Notes: a model not told the origin generated them from the sequence alone. Shown: positions 26,543-38,337, counted from the first letter of the stretch. The stretch: 64,000 bases of DNA from Gemmatimonadota bacterium (GCA_016874035.1 VGVM01000001.1:101878-165877), one strand, 5' to 3'. Made by a program: numbers and translations.

Positions 26543-27205
26543 CTACTTGATGTACACGTACCGCTTGAGCCGCTGCAGCTCGGTAGGATTCGCGCGCACG
26601 TACTTGCCGATCTCGCGGTCGAACTGCTCCATCGAGGTCCACGGACGGTACTCGACGAACTCGCGCTTCCAGCGCCGCGTACCGACACCGATGCCGGCAA
26701 ACGTGTCCATGATTGCCTCGGTGTGCGTGTTCAGTTCGATCGGAATGAACACGTACTGCTCGAGCCGGTCCGCCTCCGCCGCGTTTGCGACCTTGGTGAC
26801 CTCGGCGGTGAATGAGGCGAAATCGGCGTACGGGCGCTTCGCCTTGATCGCGGAGAGCTTCCGCGCGTCCATGCCGGGGATGAGCATGAAGTCGGCATCG
26901 GTGCCCCGGTTCAGGTCCACATGCACGAAGAGCTTGGCGTACAGCGTCGTGCGGGCGGCCTTGGCCATGCCCTTCGCATTGAGGATGCTGTCGAGCGGCG
27001 CCGGGCCGAGGATCGGGCGGGCGGACTTGAGCGCCGCGACGATGTCCGCCGTCATGCCCGGGAGCGGGGTCATGACGCTGTCCGCAGCGACGTTCGGTTC
27101 GACAAGACCCTGCTGACGGCCCAGCTGGGCCGCCGCAGGCATCGAGAATAGTGCGAGCGCGGCGATTCCCGTTGTGCCGCGCAAGATGACCTGGCGTGCG
27201 TTCAT
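26543..27205 (-). CDS. Exported helix-hairpin-helix (ComEA-like) protein with three ~60-aa repeats
   Basis: Signal ending PAAAQ; VDLNRGTDADFMLIPGMDARKLSAIKAKRPYADFASF and two related units. Confidence 0.8.
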   Translation of the reverse strand: MNARQVILRGTTGIAALALFSMPAAAQLGRQQGLVEPNVAADSVMTPLPGMTADIVAALKSARPILGPAPLDSILNAKGMAKAARTTLYAKLFVHVDLNRGTDADFMLIPGMDARKLSAIKAKRPYADFASFTAEVTKVANAAEADRLEQYVFIPIELNTHTEAIMDTFAGIGVGTRRWKREFVEYRPWTSMEQFDREIGKYVRANPTELQRLKRYVYIK

Positions 27206-27648
27206 ACAGTTGTACTCCGTGAGGTATGACCGCCGAGTCGTGGATGGCGGTACGTGAACAACAGGCCGAGCAGGCCGATCTGCAACATCGTTCCAGGCGC
27301 GAGTGCCGGGATGCTCCCTTCAAGTGCTTCGAGGTACAGCTCCGTTCCCGCCAGCGAAGGGTTGGACTCCGACGCGTCGAGGAGGTTAGTGCGGTAGTGC
27401 TGGATCACCCCGACGCCTCCGCTCAGCGCGAGCAGGACCATCACGACACGAAGCGCCTTCAGTGCCGCAGAGCCGGCGCTCAGTCCGTGCCAGGTCAGGA
27501 CCACCAGCGAAACCGGCAGCAGGACCATGGGCACGAGTTGCCACACGTCCTCGTAGTGCTTGAGCAGGATGAGTTCGATTTCCGTGCCAACCAACACGAG
27601 GACCAGGATTCCAAGCAGCGCCTTTCGAAAGAACGGCTCGACGGACAT
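27202..27648 (-). CDS. Small multi-TM membrane protein
   Basis: Four hydrophobic segments; 4-nt overlap with the HhH gene. Confidence 0.75.
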   Translation of the reverse strand: MSVEPFFRKALLGILVLVLVGTEIELILLKHYEDVWQLVPMVLLPVSLVVLTWHGLSAGSAALKALRVVMVLLALSGGVGVIQHYRTNLLDASESNPSLAGTELYLEALEGSIPALAPGTMLQIGLLGLLFTYRHPRLGGHTSRSTTV

Positions 27649-27660
27649 TGGCCAGCGCCC

Positions 27661-28449
27661 CTAACCTTTCAAGAACATCGCGACACCACTCCCGATCCCG
27701 ATTGCGACCACGGCCCGACGAACCCAGACCTGCCCGACCCGCTGCGCCATGCGGGACCCCAACGCGCCGCCAAGCATCGCGCCAACCGCCATCGTAAGCG
27801 CTACGGGCCAGACGATGATTCCGCTGACGACGAACACTGCGACCGCGATCGCGTTGATGTTCATTCCGCACCAGTTCTTGAGGCCGTTCATCGTGTGGAT
27901 GTTCCGGAGTCCCATCATCTCGAATGCGGCGAGCATCAGGATGCCGGCGCCCGCGCCGAAGTAACCGCCATAAATCCCGACGGCGAACTGGTACACGAGG
28001 AACCGCAGTGGCGGCTTGCTCCGTTCCACGTCCTCGGGGTCGTTCCCGGCGCCCGATGCTCCGCTGTGTCCCCCGATCCACCGCATGATGGGCTTCTGGA
28101 GCATGAACAGCGCCGTCGCACCCCAGATCAGCCATGGGACGAGGCCGGCAAACCGCTCCTCTGGGGTGAAGATCAGGAGCAAGGCGCCTGTGATACCGCC
28201 CGCTGCGGAGGGTATAGCCCAGTGGAGCCACCATTTCCGAATGCCCTGGATCGCGGTCCGATACCCCCAAAAACTGGCCAGGCTGCCGGGCCAGAGGGCG
28301 ACGGTTGATGTGGCGTTGGCCACGACCGGCGGCACCCCGAGGGCGACCAGGGCAGGGAAGGTGAGCAGGGTACCGCCACCGGCGATGGAATTCATCATCC
28401 CGCCGCCCATCGCGGCGAGCATGACCAGGAGAAGTTTTGCGAACGACAC
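27661..28449 (-). CDS. TauE/SafE-family sulfite exporter-like permease
   Basis: AAMGGGMMNSIAGGGTLLTFPALVALGVPPVVANATSTVALWPG; YFGAGAGILMLAAFEMMGLRNIHTMNGLKN. Confidence 0.92.
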   Translation of the reverse strand: MSFAKLLLVMLAAMGGGMMNSIAGGGTLLTFPALVALGVPPVVANATSTVALWPGSLASFWGYRTAIQGIRKWWLHWAIPSAAGGITGALLLIFTPEERFAGLVPWLIWGATALFMLQKPIMRWIGGHSGASGAGNDPEDVERSKPPLRFLVYQFAVGIYGGYFGAGAGILMLAAFEMMGLRNIHTMNGLKNWCGMNINAIAVAVFVVSGIIVWPVALTMAVGAMLGGALGSRMAQRVGQVWVRRAVVAIGIGSGVAMFLKG

Positions 28450-28546
28450 GGTAGCTTTAATGGTACAACAGGGACACCCGACACTTCTTACGGGGCTTCA
28501 ACACGGAGTCCCCGGGCCACACCTCAAGGAGAACTGGTAGCGAACC

Positions 28547-29887
<1,341 letters not shown>

Positions 29888-29959
29888 CGGCAACGGCGAG
29901 TGGTGGGTGGTCGGTTGTCGGTGGTGGGTGCAGGTGACCGGCAACGGCAACTGCAACGG

Positions 29960-29998
29960 CGAGTAACGGGTAGCGCGTGACGCGCTGCCCGTTCGCGC
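29960..29998. terminator. Hairpin between convergent gltA and mutY-like gene, inside a (CGGCAA)-like low-complexity repeat
   Basis: AACGGGTAGCGCG-TGA-CGCGCTGCCCGTT (one G:T). Confidence 0.55.
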
Positions 29999-30660
29999 TT
30001 AAGTACGGGTTCGTGACTTGCAGATTGCTTTCACGGGGCATTCGGGGCACTTCTTCACCCGTGCAGTACACACCAGCGCGCCGAGTTCCATGATCGCCTG
30101 GTTGTGGGTCCAGGTCGCCTTGCCGCTGCGCGGGAGAATGGACTCGGCGATCGCCCAGATGCGCTTCAGGTCGCGGGGGCGCTTGGGGTTGAGGCGCGGC
30201 GCGAACACGCGCGCGATGACGCGGGCGACGTTCGTGTCCACGAGCGCCGCCCGCACCTCAAAGGCGAAACTCGCGACCGCCCCGGCCGTGTAGGCGCCGA
30301 TCCCGGGCAGCTCGCGTAGCGCCTCGGGATCGCTCGGCAGCCGCGCGTCCGCGCCTTCGGACACGACCGTGCGAGCGAGTGAATGCAGGTTTCTCGCGCG
30401 GGCGTAGTAGCCGAGCCCTTCCCACGCGGCGACGACGTCGCGCTTGTGTGCGCTGGCCAGCGCGTCGAGCGACGGAAAGCGCGTGAGGAACGCCGGGTAG
30501 AACTCGAGTACGCGCGACACCTGCGTCTGCTGCAGCATCGCCCCGACACGAGGATGCGGTACGGGTCCCGCGTACGGCGCCACGGGAGGTCGCGGCCGCG
30601 GCGCCTGAACCACGCCGCGAGGCGGCGCCGAAAGTCCGCCGCTGTCTTCGGGTCGCGCCT
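29999..30660 (-). pseudogene. mutY: A/G-specific adenine glycosylase (MutY-like), apparent frameshift near 30541 and no C-terminal domain
   Basis: LAAWFRRRGRDLPWRRTRDPYRILVS in one frame; AMLQQTQVSRVLEFYPAF...LPGIGAYTAGAVASFAF...CTARVKKCPECPVKAIC in another; ends right after the Fe-S loop. Confidence 0.75.
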
Positions 30661-31310
30661 CAGCGGAACAATCCGCCTTCCACAATGATCGTCCGCGCGA
30701 GCACCACGCCCATCGCGATTGACAGCACGCCGGCCGCGAGCCGGATGCCACGCTGCACTCGGACAACCCGCGTACCCGCATCGGGTCCCTCGCGCGCGCG
30801 CTGCACGACCTGCATCGGCGCGGCGATCAGCGCGGTGACGAGCGTCATCCCGGCAACGGTGCCGATCCCGAACACCGCGAGGTACGCGATCGCCCATACC
30901 GGGTCGCTGATCGCGGCGAGCACGAGCACCACCACCGCGGCCGATCCGGCCAGCCCATGCACCACGCCTACGGTGAAGGCGCGCCGGTCATCCGCCGATG
31001 TCGGCGCGGGCGCGGCGTCGGTCTTGCGCAGGTTCGAGAACCCGAGGCCGATCAGGACCAGCGCCACCAGGAACTCGAGCCCGAGCCCCAATCGCGACGG
31101 AATCGCGACCCGGAACCCCACGAGTGCGCCGCCCACCAGGAGCACGGTCATCGAATGGCCGAGCCCCCACGCCGCCCCAACTCGTGCCGCGCGCGCGAAC
31201 GACTTCTCGCGCGCCACGATCGCCGTCACCGCGACCACGTGGTCGGCATCGGTCGCGTGCTTCAGGCCCAGCAGGAACCCCAGTACTGCCGCCGACAGCG
31301 CGCTCAGCAT
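30660..31310 (-). CDS. NiCoT/UreH-like nickel/cobalt transporter-family membrane protein
   Basis: LLGLKHATDADHVVAVTAIV motif and GLGHSMTVLLVGG; six hydrophobic segments. Confidence 0.8.
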   Translation of the reverse strand: MLSALSAAVLGFLLGLKHATDADHVVAVTAIVAREKSFARAARVGAAWGLGHSMTVLLVGGALVGFRVAIPSRLGLGLEFLVALVLIGLGFSNLRKTDAAPAPTSADDRRAFTVGVVHGLAGSAAVVVLVLAAISDPVWAIAYLAVFGIGTVAGMTLVTALIAAPMQVVQRAREGPDAGTRVVRVQRGIRLAAGVLSIAMGVVLARTIIVEGGLFR

Positions 31311-32578
31311 GTGCCGTTCCTGGCGGGATTGTTGTCATTGGGCAGCGGGGCGTCTGTCAGCCGCCAGCTCCCGTCCGGCAATCGCTGGATCAACCGCTCA
31401 TCGCTCCGGCACTCGGCGGACCGCCCGCGCACGACGCCGTGGAAATCGTAGAGGGCCGAGCTCGCGAACCGCATGGCGTGGTTTGGTTCGAAGAACTTGC
31501 GGATCGCGCCGTTCACCTTGCGGCCCTTTGTCACATCCACGACCTCAAACCCGTGCATGGTCAGCGCGCGTGCGGCCGTTGCCTCGCCGGCGCGTGGTGA
31601 CTTGTTGAGGATGCGCGACATGTCCATGAGGAGATCGTCGTCCGAAGCATACACGATGCGACGGTGCGCGACCGGCACGAGTCGCGCGGCGAGCGAATCG
31701 CGTAGCCGAGCGAGCGGGATATCGGGTGCGAAGAACACGAGCGCGCCGAGGCGAGCGGTTTCCGGCCGGCCCGCCCCGTTAGCGTCCGGCTCGCTGCCGC
31801 CCGCGGCGCCTTCCACCAGCGCCTCGGCCACGAGCTGCGCGCCCATGCTGTGGGCGGCGACAGTTACCGTACCCGGACGCACGGCTGAAGTCAGGTCGCC
31901 CAGCGCGGCCCGGAACGCGGCGTGGCTGGTCACCGCGGTGGCGGAATCATTGCGGTACGCCCGCGACACAATCGCCGACGCCGACGGCCACGTGATCACG
32001 GTCGAATGCGCCGGCCACGCGAACACGACGTTCGGACCCGGGTGTGAGCCTCGGTGAGCGATCTCCGCACCCTGCGTGATCGCGAGCCCGAAGCCCACCG
32101 CGTAGCCGTGCACGTAGAGAATCGTCCCCGCTCCGGTGCCCGCCGTCGCCAGGTCGCGCGCGCGAAGTCGAGACATCCATTCCGCGCGGCTCATCTGGGC
32201 GGAATCCACGGTCTCAGCATCAACGCCTTCGCGCAGCGGACCGTCCGAGCCAGGACCGCTTCGTTCCTGGTACCGCGTGACCACGAATCCGTACTCCAGC
32301 GTGTCGCTCGGCGTGCGCGTGAGGTCGCGCCCGTCGCGGCGCCGGTTGGTCACGTACCAGGTGGTGTCGAAGGAGGTGAGGCGGAAGGTCGTACGGCTTG
32401 CGCCCTCGCCGGACGCGCGCGCGTCACGTGCGGCCGGAGTCGGTACGCGCACCGAGTCCGCGGGCGAAACCCCGACGATCGGGGTGGTACCGCGCGACGG
32501 AACGCAGCCGGCGGCGAACAGCACGCCCAGCGCGAGCGGAAACCGGTATCCGCGTGACTGCAACCGACGCTCCCGCAC
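31304..32578 (-). CDS. Alpha/beta hydrolase (DUF900-like) lipoprotein
   Basis: LFAAGCVPSRG lipobox; ILYVHGYAVGF, VTVAAHSMGAQLVAEAL, LGALVFFAPDIPL. Confidence 0.85.
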   Translation of the reverse strand: MRERRLQSRGYRFPLALGVLFAAGCVPSRGTTPIVGVSPADSVRVPTPAARDARASGEGASRTTFRLTSFDTTWYVTNRRRDGRDLTRTPSDTLEYGFVVTRYQERSGPGSDGPLREGVDAETVDSAQMSRAEWMSRLRARDLATAGTGAGTILYVHGYAVGFGLAITQGAEIAHRGSHPGPNVVFAWPAHSTVITWPSASAIVSRAYRNDSATAVTSHAAFRAALGDLTSAVRPGTVTVAAHSMGAQLVAEALVEGAAGGSEPDANGAGRPETARLGALVFFAPDIPLARLRDSLAARLVPVAHRRIVYASDDDLLMDMSRILNKSPRAGEATAARALTMHGFEVVDVTKGRKVNGAIRKFFEPNHAMRFASSALYDFHGVVRGRSAECRSDERLIQRLPDGSWRLTDAPLPNDNNPARNGTC

Positions 32579-32579
32579 C

Positions 32580-33869
<1,290 letters not shown>

Positions 33870-33879
33870 TCTAGGGGGA

Positions 33880-33917
33880 AAAACAAAGCGGCGCGGACTG
33901 GAGTCCGCGCCGCTTCA
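33880..33917 (-). terminator. Rho-independent terminator downstream of 33936..34565
   Basis: Minus strand AAGCGGCGCGGACTCCAGTCCGCGCCGCTTTGTTTTTCCCCC. Confidence 0.88.
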
Positions 33918-33935
33918 AGTTCTCAGGTTTTCGAG

Positions 33936-34565
33936 TTAGGAGCCGCTGCCGGTGCTGCCGGTACTAGTGGTCGTCGTGGTCGTTCCAACCACGACTGGCG
34001 CTCCGGTCTGCGTGGTAGCCGTCACCACACCGGTCGAGGACACACTCGCAGACACGGTCTGCGCATCCGATTGCGTACTAAATTGCGGGGTAGCGAGTGT
34101 CAAGAGTATGGGCAACACTACTGTTTTGCCCACCACTGTGCCTCGTGTACGAACTGTGATGTTGCAATACTGAACGGACATTACTATGCCCGTCGGGAAC
34201 TGTGGCGTGCCGGGAGCCAGCACAGTGAAGGCGCACGACCCAAAGACCACCGACGTGTTGAGCGTACCGCCAGGCGTAACGATCACAGCCGTGGTAGAGC
34301 TACCAGTTGTGGTCATCGTGATCGACACCGGCTGGTTCGCAAGCGCCGGACTCAGCGCCGCGCCGCTCCTGAAGGCAAACGTCTTGCCCGAGATGGCGGT
34401 TGCTATGATCGCAGTCACCGGGGCGACGACGTCCGCCGCCGCCACCTGCACCGGCGCCGTCGGCTCGTCATTGCAGGCAACGAACACGGTCGCTGCGGCT
34501 ACAAGTGCAGCGCCGGAGCGGAGAATCGTGCGCGAAGAACGGAAACGTGTCGTCATGGTCTGCAA
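33936..34565 (-). CDS. Thr/Val-rich putative lipoprotein
   Basis: Lipobox-like TVFVACNDEP; extracellular-type low-complexity sequence ending TTTTTTSTGSTGSGS. Confidence 0.75.
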   Translation of the reverse strand: MQTMTTRFRSSRTILRSGAALVAAATVFVACNDEPTAPVQVAAADVVAPVTAIIATAISGKTFAFRSGAALSPALANQPVSITMTTTGSSTTAVIVTPGGTLNTSVVFGSCAFTVLAPGTPQFPTGIVMSVQYCNITVRTRGTVVGKTVVLPILLTLATPQFSTQSDAQTVSASVSSTGVVTATTQTGAPVVVGTTTTTTSTGSTGSGS

Positions 34566-34745
34566 AGCCCCCTAAGGGAAGTGAAGCGGAACACTGCCGT
34601 CGGCCACCCACCGACCCGACTGATAGGCGGGCTGGGGGTAACTGAACCTACCCAAGCATCGGCCTAAAATGCGCTCGGAGCAGGCCTTTCCGGAACCCCC
34701 CCCCGGGGGGGCGGAATTCGGGCAGCCCCTTAGCTTCCCGGCGCT

Positions 34746-35987
34746 GTGCCCCAGATCACAAACCTGCCCCCCTCCGTCAACCCGTTCCGGGTCCTCGCCC
34801 GGCACCGGAATTTCCGCCTTTTCTGGGTGGGCCAGACGGTCTCATTGATCGGCAGCTGGATGCAACAGGTCTCGACCTCCTGGCTGGCCTTGGAGCTGTC
34901 CAACGACCCCTTCATGGTCGGGCTGGTCAGCGCTGCGGCCACGGCGCCGATCCTCCTGCTTTCCATCCCGGCCGGGGTCTTCGCCGACCGACGCGCCAAG
35001 CTGGGCATCGTGCGCGCGCTGCAGGTGGCGTTCCTGATCCAGGCCGCCGTGCTCTGGTGGGTCACTTGGACCGGGCGGATCTCGATCGCCGGCCTGATCA
35101 TACTGGTCCTCATCGCCGGGCTGATCGAATCTTTCGAGATCCCCGCGCGCCAGTCGCTGATCATCCGGCTGGTCACGAAGGACGACCTTCAGGGCGCGAT
35201 TGCGCTCAACTCCAGCGGGTTCAACTTCGCGCGCATCGTCGGCCCGAGCATCGCCGCGGTCGTGATCGCGCAGCTGGGGATCTCGTGGGTCTTCGGCATC
35301 AACGCGCTGAGCTTCCTCGCCGTCGTGGTCGGCCTGTCGCTGATCCGCCTCGCGCCGGGCACGGACGTCGGCACGGCATCGGGCCGTTCGACCTGGCACG
35401 GAATCGTCGAAGGGTTCACGTTCGTGCGGAACGACCGGCTGATGTGGATCCTCATGCGCGTCGTCGCGCTGTTCTCGTTCCTCGGCATTCCCGTGCTGAC
35501 GATGCTCCCGGTCATGGCGCGCGAGCACCTCGGGCGCGGCGCCGGCGGTTACGGCACGATGATGGGCGCATTCGGGATCGGCGCGGTCGCGGGTTCGTTG
35601 TTCATCGCTGGCCCCGGCACGGGCATGCGCCGCGGCACGCTGCTCACGGTCAGTTCGCTCGCGCTCGGCGCCGCGATGACGGCGTTTGGCGTCTCAACGA
35701 GCTTTCCGCTTTCGCTCGCGCTGCTGGTGATCTGCGGCGCGGGGATGATGGCGAACAACGCGCTGATCAACGGGCTCATGCAGTCGCGCGTGACGGACGA
35801 ACTCCGCGCCCGCGTGATGGCGCTCTACGTCACGGTGTACATCGGGATGCATCCGGTCGGGTCGGCCGCGGCGGGGTGGTTCGCGCGGGAGTTCGGGGTG
35901 TCCGCGACGGTGACGGGCATGGGGTTCACCCTGTTGCTCGCCGCCGCATGGGCGTTCCGGCGATACCCGGAGCTGCGGCGAGCATAG
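34746..35987 (+). CDS. MFS transporter (MFS_3/EntS-like)
   Basis: FRLFWVGQTVSLIGSWMQQVSTSWLALELSNDPFMVGLV; 10-12 TM. Confidence 0.92.
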   Translation: MPQITNLPPSVNPFRVLARHRNFRLFWVGQTVSLIGSWMQQVSTSWLALELSNDPFMVGLVSAAATAPILLLSIPAGVFADRRAKLGIVRALQVAFLIQAAVLWWVTWTGRISIAGLIILVLIAGLIESFEIPARQSLIIRLVTKDDLQGAIALNSSGFNFARIVGPSIAAVVIAQLGISWVFGINALSFLAVVVGLSLIRLAPGTDVGTASGRSTWHGIVEGFTFVRNDRLMWILMRVVALFSFLGIPVLTMLPVMAREHLGRGAGGYGTMMGAFGIGAVAGSLFIAGPGTGMRRGTLLTVSSLALGAAMTAFGVSTSFPLSLALLVICGAGMMANNALINGLMQSRVTDELRARVMALYVTVYIGMHPVGSAAAGWFAREFGVSATVTGMGFTLLLAAAWAFRRYPELRRA

Positions 35988-36020
35988 ACACCACCGCGCC
36001 GGGTGCAGTATGATCTCCGC

Positions 36021-37238
36021 ATGAATCGGAATCGCTTGCGCCTGAATCGCTCACTCGTCGCGACCGCCGCCTTCGCAGCCGCCGCCTTCGCGGCATTCGG
36101 CGTCGCCGCACTCGATCCGGCCCATGCCAACGCGCAAGCCGCGGCCGGTCGGCTGGTGATCATCGGCGGCGGGCTCAACGCGAACAACGCCGAGGTGTAC
36201 CAGGCGATCCTCGCCGGCCGTCAGGGCACGGGCCCACTGTGCGTGTTCCCCACGGCGGGTGCCACGCCGGACAGCGCGATGGCGGGTCCGGTGGCGAACT
36301 TCGACCGGCACGGCGGCGCAGGCACGGCGCGCGGCATCCTCGTGTCGGTGCAGAAACCGGAGACCGCGCAGGATCCGCGCGTGGTCGAGCAGATCCGCGG
36401 CTGCTCGGGGTTCTTCTTTATCGGCGGTGTGCAGTCGCGCGTGAGCGAGGCGTTCCGCCCCAGGGGCAAGGACTCGCCCGCGTACACCGCGCTGATGCAG
36501 CGCTGGCGTGAGGGTGCGGTGGTCTCCGGCTCGAGCGCGGGCGCGGCAATCATGAGCGACCCGATGATCGCGAGCGGCACCAGCGCGGGCGCATTCAAGA
36601 CCGGCCTCCGCCGCCTGGCTCCGGGTGTGCCGGCGCCTGACGATGATTCCGGCGCCGGCATGACGCTCATGCAGGGGCTCGGGTTATTCCCGCGCGCGCT
36701 GGCGGACCAGCACTTCCTCGCGCGCGGCCGTCATGGCCGCCTCCTGGTTGCACTGCTCGACATGCAGGAGTACGACCTCGGCTTCGGCATTGACGAGAAC
36801 ACGGCGCTCGTCGTGGACGGCTCGCGCGCCTGGGCCGCCGGTGCGTCGGCGGTGATCGTGTTCGATGAGAAACCGGCGGCACGGAGCGGCAGCGGCGCGA
36901 CGGGGATCGCCATGCACATGCTGGCGAGCGGCGACGCGTTCGATGTCGCTTCACGGACGGCGACGATCGCGCCGAAGCCAGGGTTGGCGGCGCTGCCGGC
37001 GGACAGCGCCGCGATGACGCCGCCGGCCAACCCGTTCACCGCGTGGGAATGGCTGCGTGCGCTCGACCGGTTCGCGCGCACGCCCGCCACCCAGCAGGCG
37101 TTCACTGCCGACGGCGGCTCATTCGTGATGCGTAAGGCGAGCGGTTTTCGCGCGGCGGGTGCGAGCGACGCCGGCGTCCGCGGCGCGAGCCGCGGCCTGT
37201 CCATGACCGGCGTGACGATTGACGTGAAGCGCTCGTAG
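36021..37238 (+). CDS. Exported cyanophycinase-like S51 peptidase
   Basis: LVIIGGGLNANNAEVYQAIL, GFFFIGGVQSRV, GAVVSGSSAGAAIMSDPM; N-terminal signal. Confidence 0.88.
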   Translation: MNRNRLRLNRSLVATAAFAAAAFAAFGVAALDPAHANAQAAAGRLVIIGGGLNANNAEVYQAILAGRQGTGPLCVFPTAGATPDSAMAGPVANFDRHGGAGTARGILVSVQKPETAQDPRVVEQIRGCSGFFFIGGVQSRVSEAFRPRGKDSPAYTALMQRWREGAVVSGSSAGAAIMSDPMIASGTSAGAFKTGLRRLAPGVPAPDDDSGAGMTLMQGLGLFPRALADQHFLARGRHGRLLVALLDMQEYDLGFGIDENTALVVDGSRAWAAGASAVIVFDEKPAARSGSGATGIAMHMLASGDAFDVASRTATIAPKPGLAALPADSAAMTPPANPFTAWEWLRALDRFARTPATQQAFTADGGSFVMRKASGFRAAGASDAGVRGASRGLSMTGVTIDVKRS

Positions 37239-37248
37239 CGGGCGCGCG

Positions 37249-38337
37249 CTACGGCGTCGCGACGACCGGGTTGGAAAGCGTGCCCACGCCCTCGTAGGAG
37301 CACGCCATGCGATCGCCCGCCTTGAGCAGGATCGGCGGGTTGCGCGCGGAGCCCACGCCCGGCGGTGTGCCCGTCGCGATCACATCGCCCGGCCGCAGGG
37401 TCAGGATCCCGCTCGCGTAGGCAACCTGCTCGAACACGTTGTGGATCATCTGCGCCGTCGTGCCGGTCTGGAGTTCCTCGCCATTCAGCACGAACGTCAT
37501 CTTCATCCGGCCCACGTCCGGGATGAACTCCTTCGGCGTGATGAAGGGGCCCATCGGCGCAAACGTGTCGTGGTTCTTCGAGATCACCCAGTCGGAGCCA
37601 TGGCGCGAGTCGCCGCGTCCGCCGCGGTCGGACATGTCGTTCTCGTTCGTGAACCCGAAGATGAACGCGCCCGCCTGGTCCACGGTCGGTCGCGTGGTGG
37701 TCTTGCCGATCACGACGCCGAGTTCGCATTCCCACTCGATCCGGTCGCGCTTGGGCGGGATGCGGACCGGTTCGCCGTGCGCCACGATCACGCCGGGCGA
37801 CTTCATGAACATGTACGGGTTCCAGCGCCAGTCGTCGCTTGCGCGCTCCCAGATTCCGGGCGAGCTGGTGGTGCCTTCGAGCGCGCGGCCGGCCGTGGGC
37901 GGGTTCGAGCCCAGCAGGCGTCCGCGGGCCATCTCGATATCGTGCTCCGCGTAGTTCACGGCGACGTTGAGCATGACCGTGGGATACATGATCGGCGGCA
38001 GGATCTTGAGCGTACGCAGCTGGTGCACCCAGGCCGGGCGGTTCGCGCGCGAGACATCGCCCGCGGCGGCGATGAGCTCAACGATCCGCGCGCGGACGCC
38101 GGCGTCGTAGCGCGTGATCAGGTCCTTCATGTCCGCGACGGCCGCGAGCGTCGAGCGCTGTGCGGTGACGGCGCGGTGCGCGGCGTTGAAGTCAATCACG
38201 AACGAGTCGCGGACCACGACGCCGACGAACACACGGTCGCCCTGCGACAGCGTCCCGACCTTGAACGGGGTGGGGGCGGGCTGGGCGGAGACTGTTCCGG
38301 CGAAGAACAGGCCCGTGATCAGGGAAAGCGGTCGCAT
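37249..38337 (-). CDS. Exported fumarylacetoacetate-hydrolase-family protein
   Basis: MRPLSLITGLFFAGTVSAQ; IEWECELGVVIGKTTTRPTVDQAGAFIFGFTNENDMSDR; RPGDVIATGTPPGVG. Confidence 0.9.
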   Translation of the reverse strand: MRPLSLITGLFFAGTVSAQPAPTPFKVGTLSQGDRVFVGVVVRDSFVIDFNAAHRAVTAQRSTLAAVADMKDLITRYDAGVRARIVELIAAAGDVSRANRPAWVHQLRTLKILPPIMYPTVMLNVAVNYAEHDIEMARGRLLGSNPPTAGRALEGTTSSPGIWERASDDWRWNPYMFMKSPGVIVAHGEPVRIPPKRDRIEWECELGVVIGKTTTRPTVDQAGAFIFGFTNENDMSDRGGRGDSRHGSDWVISKNHDTFAPMGPFITPKEFIPDVGRMKMTFVLNGEELQTGTTAQMIHNVFEQVAYASGILTLRPGDVIATGTPPGVGSARNPPILLKAGDRMACSYEGVGTLSNPVVATP

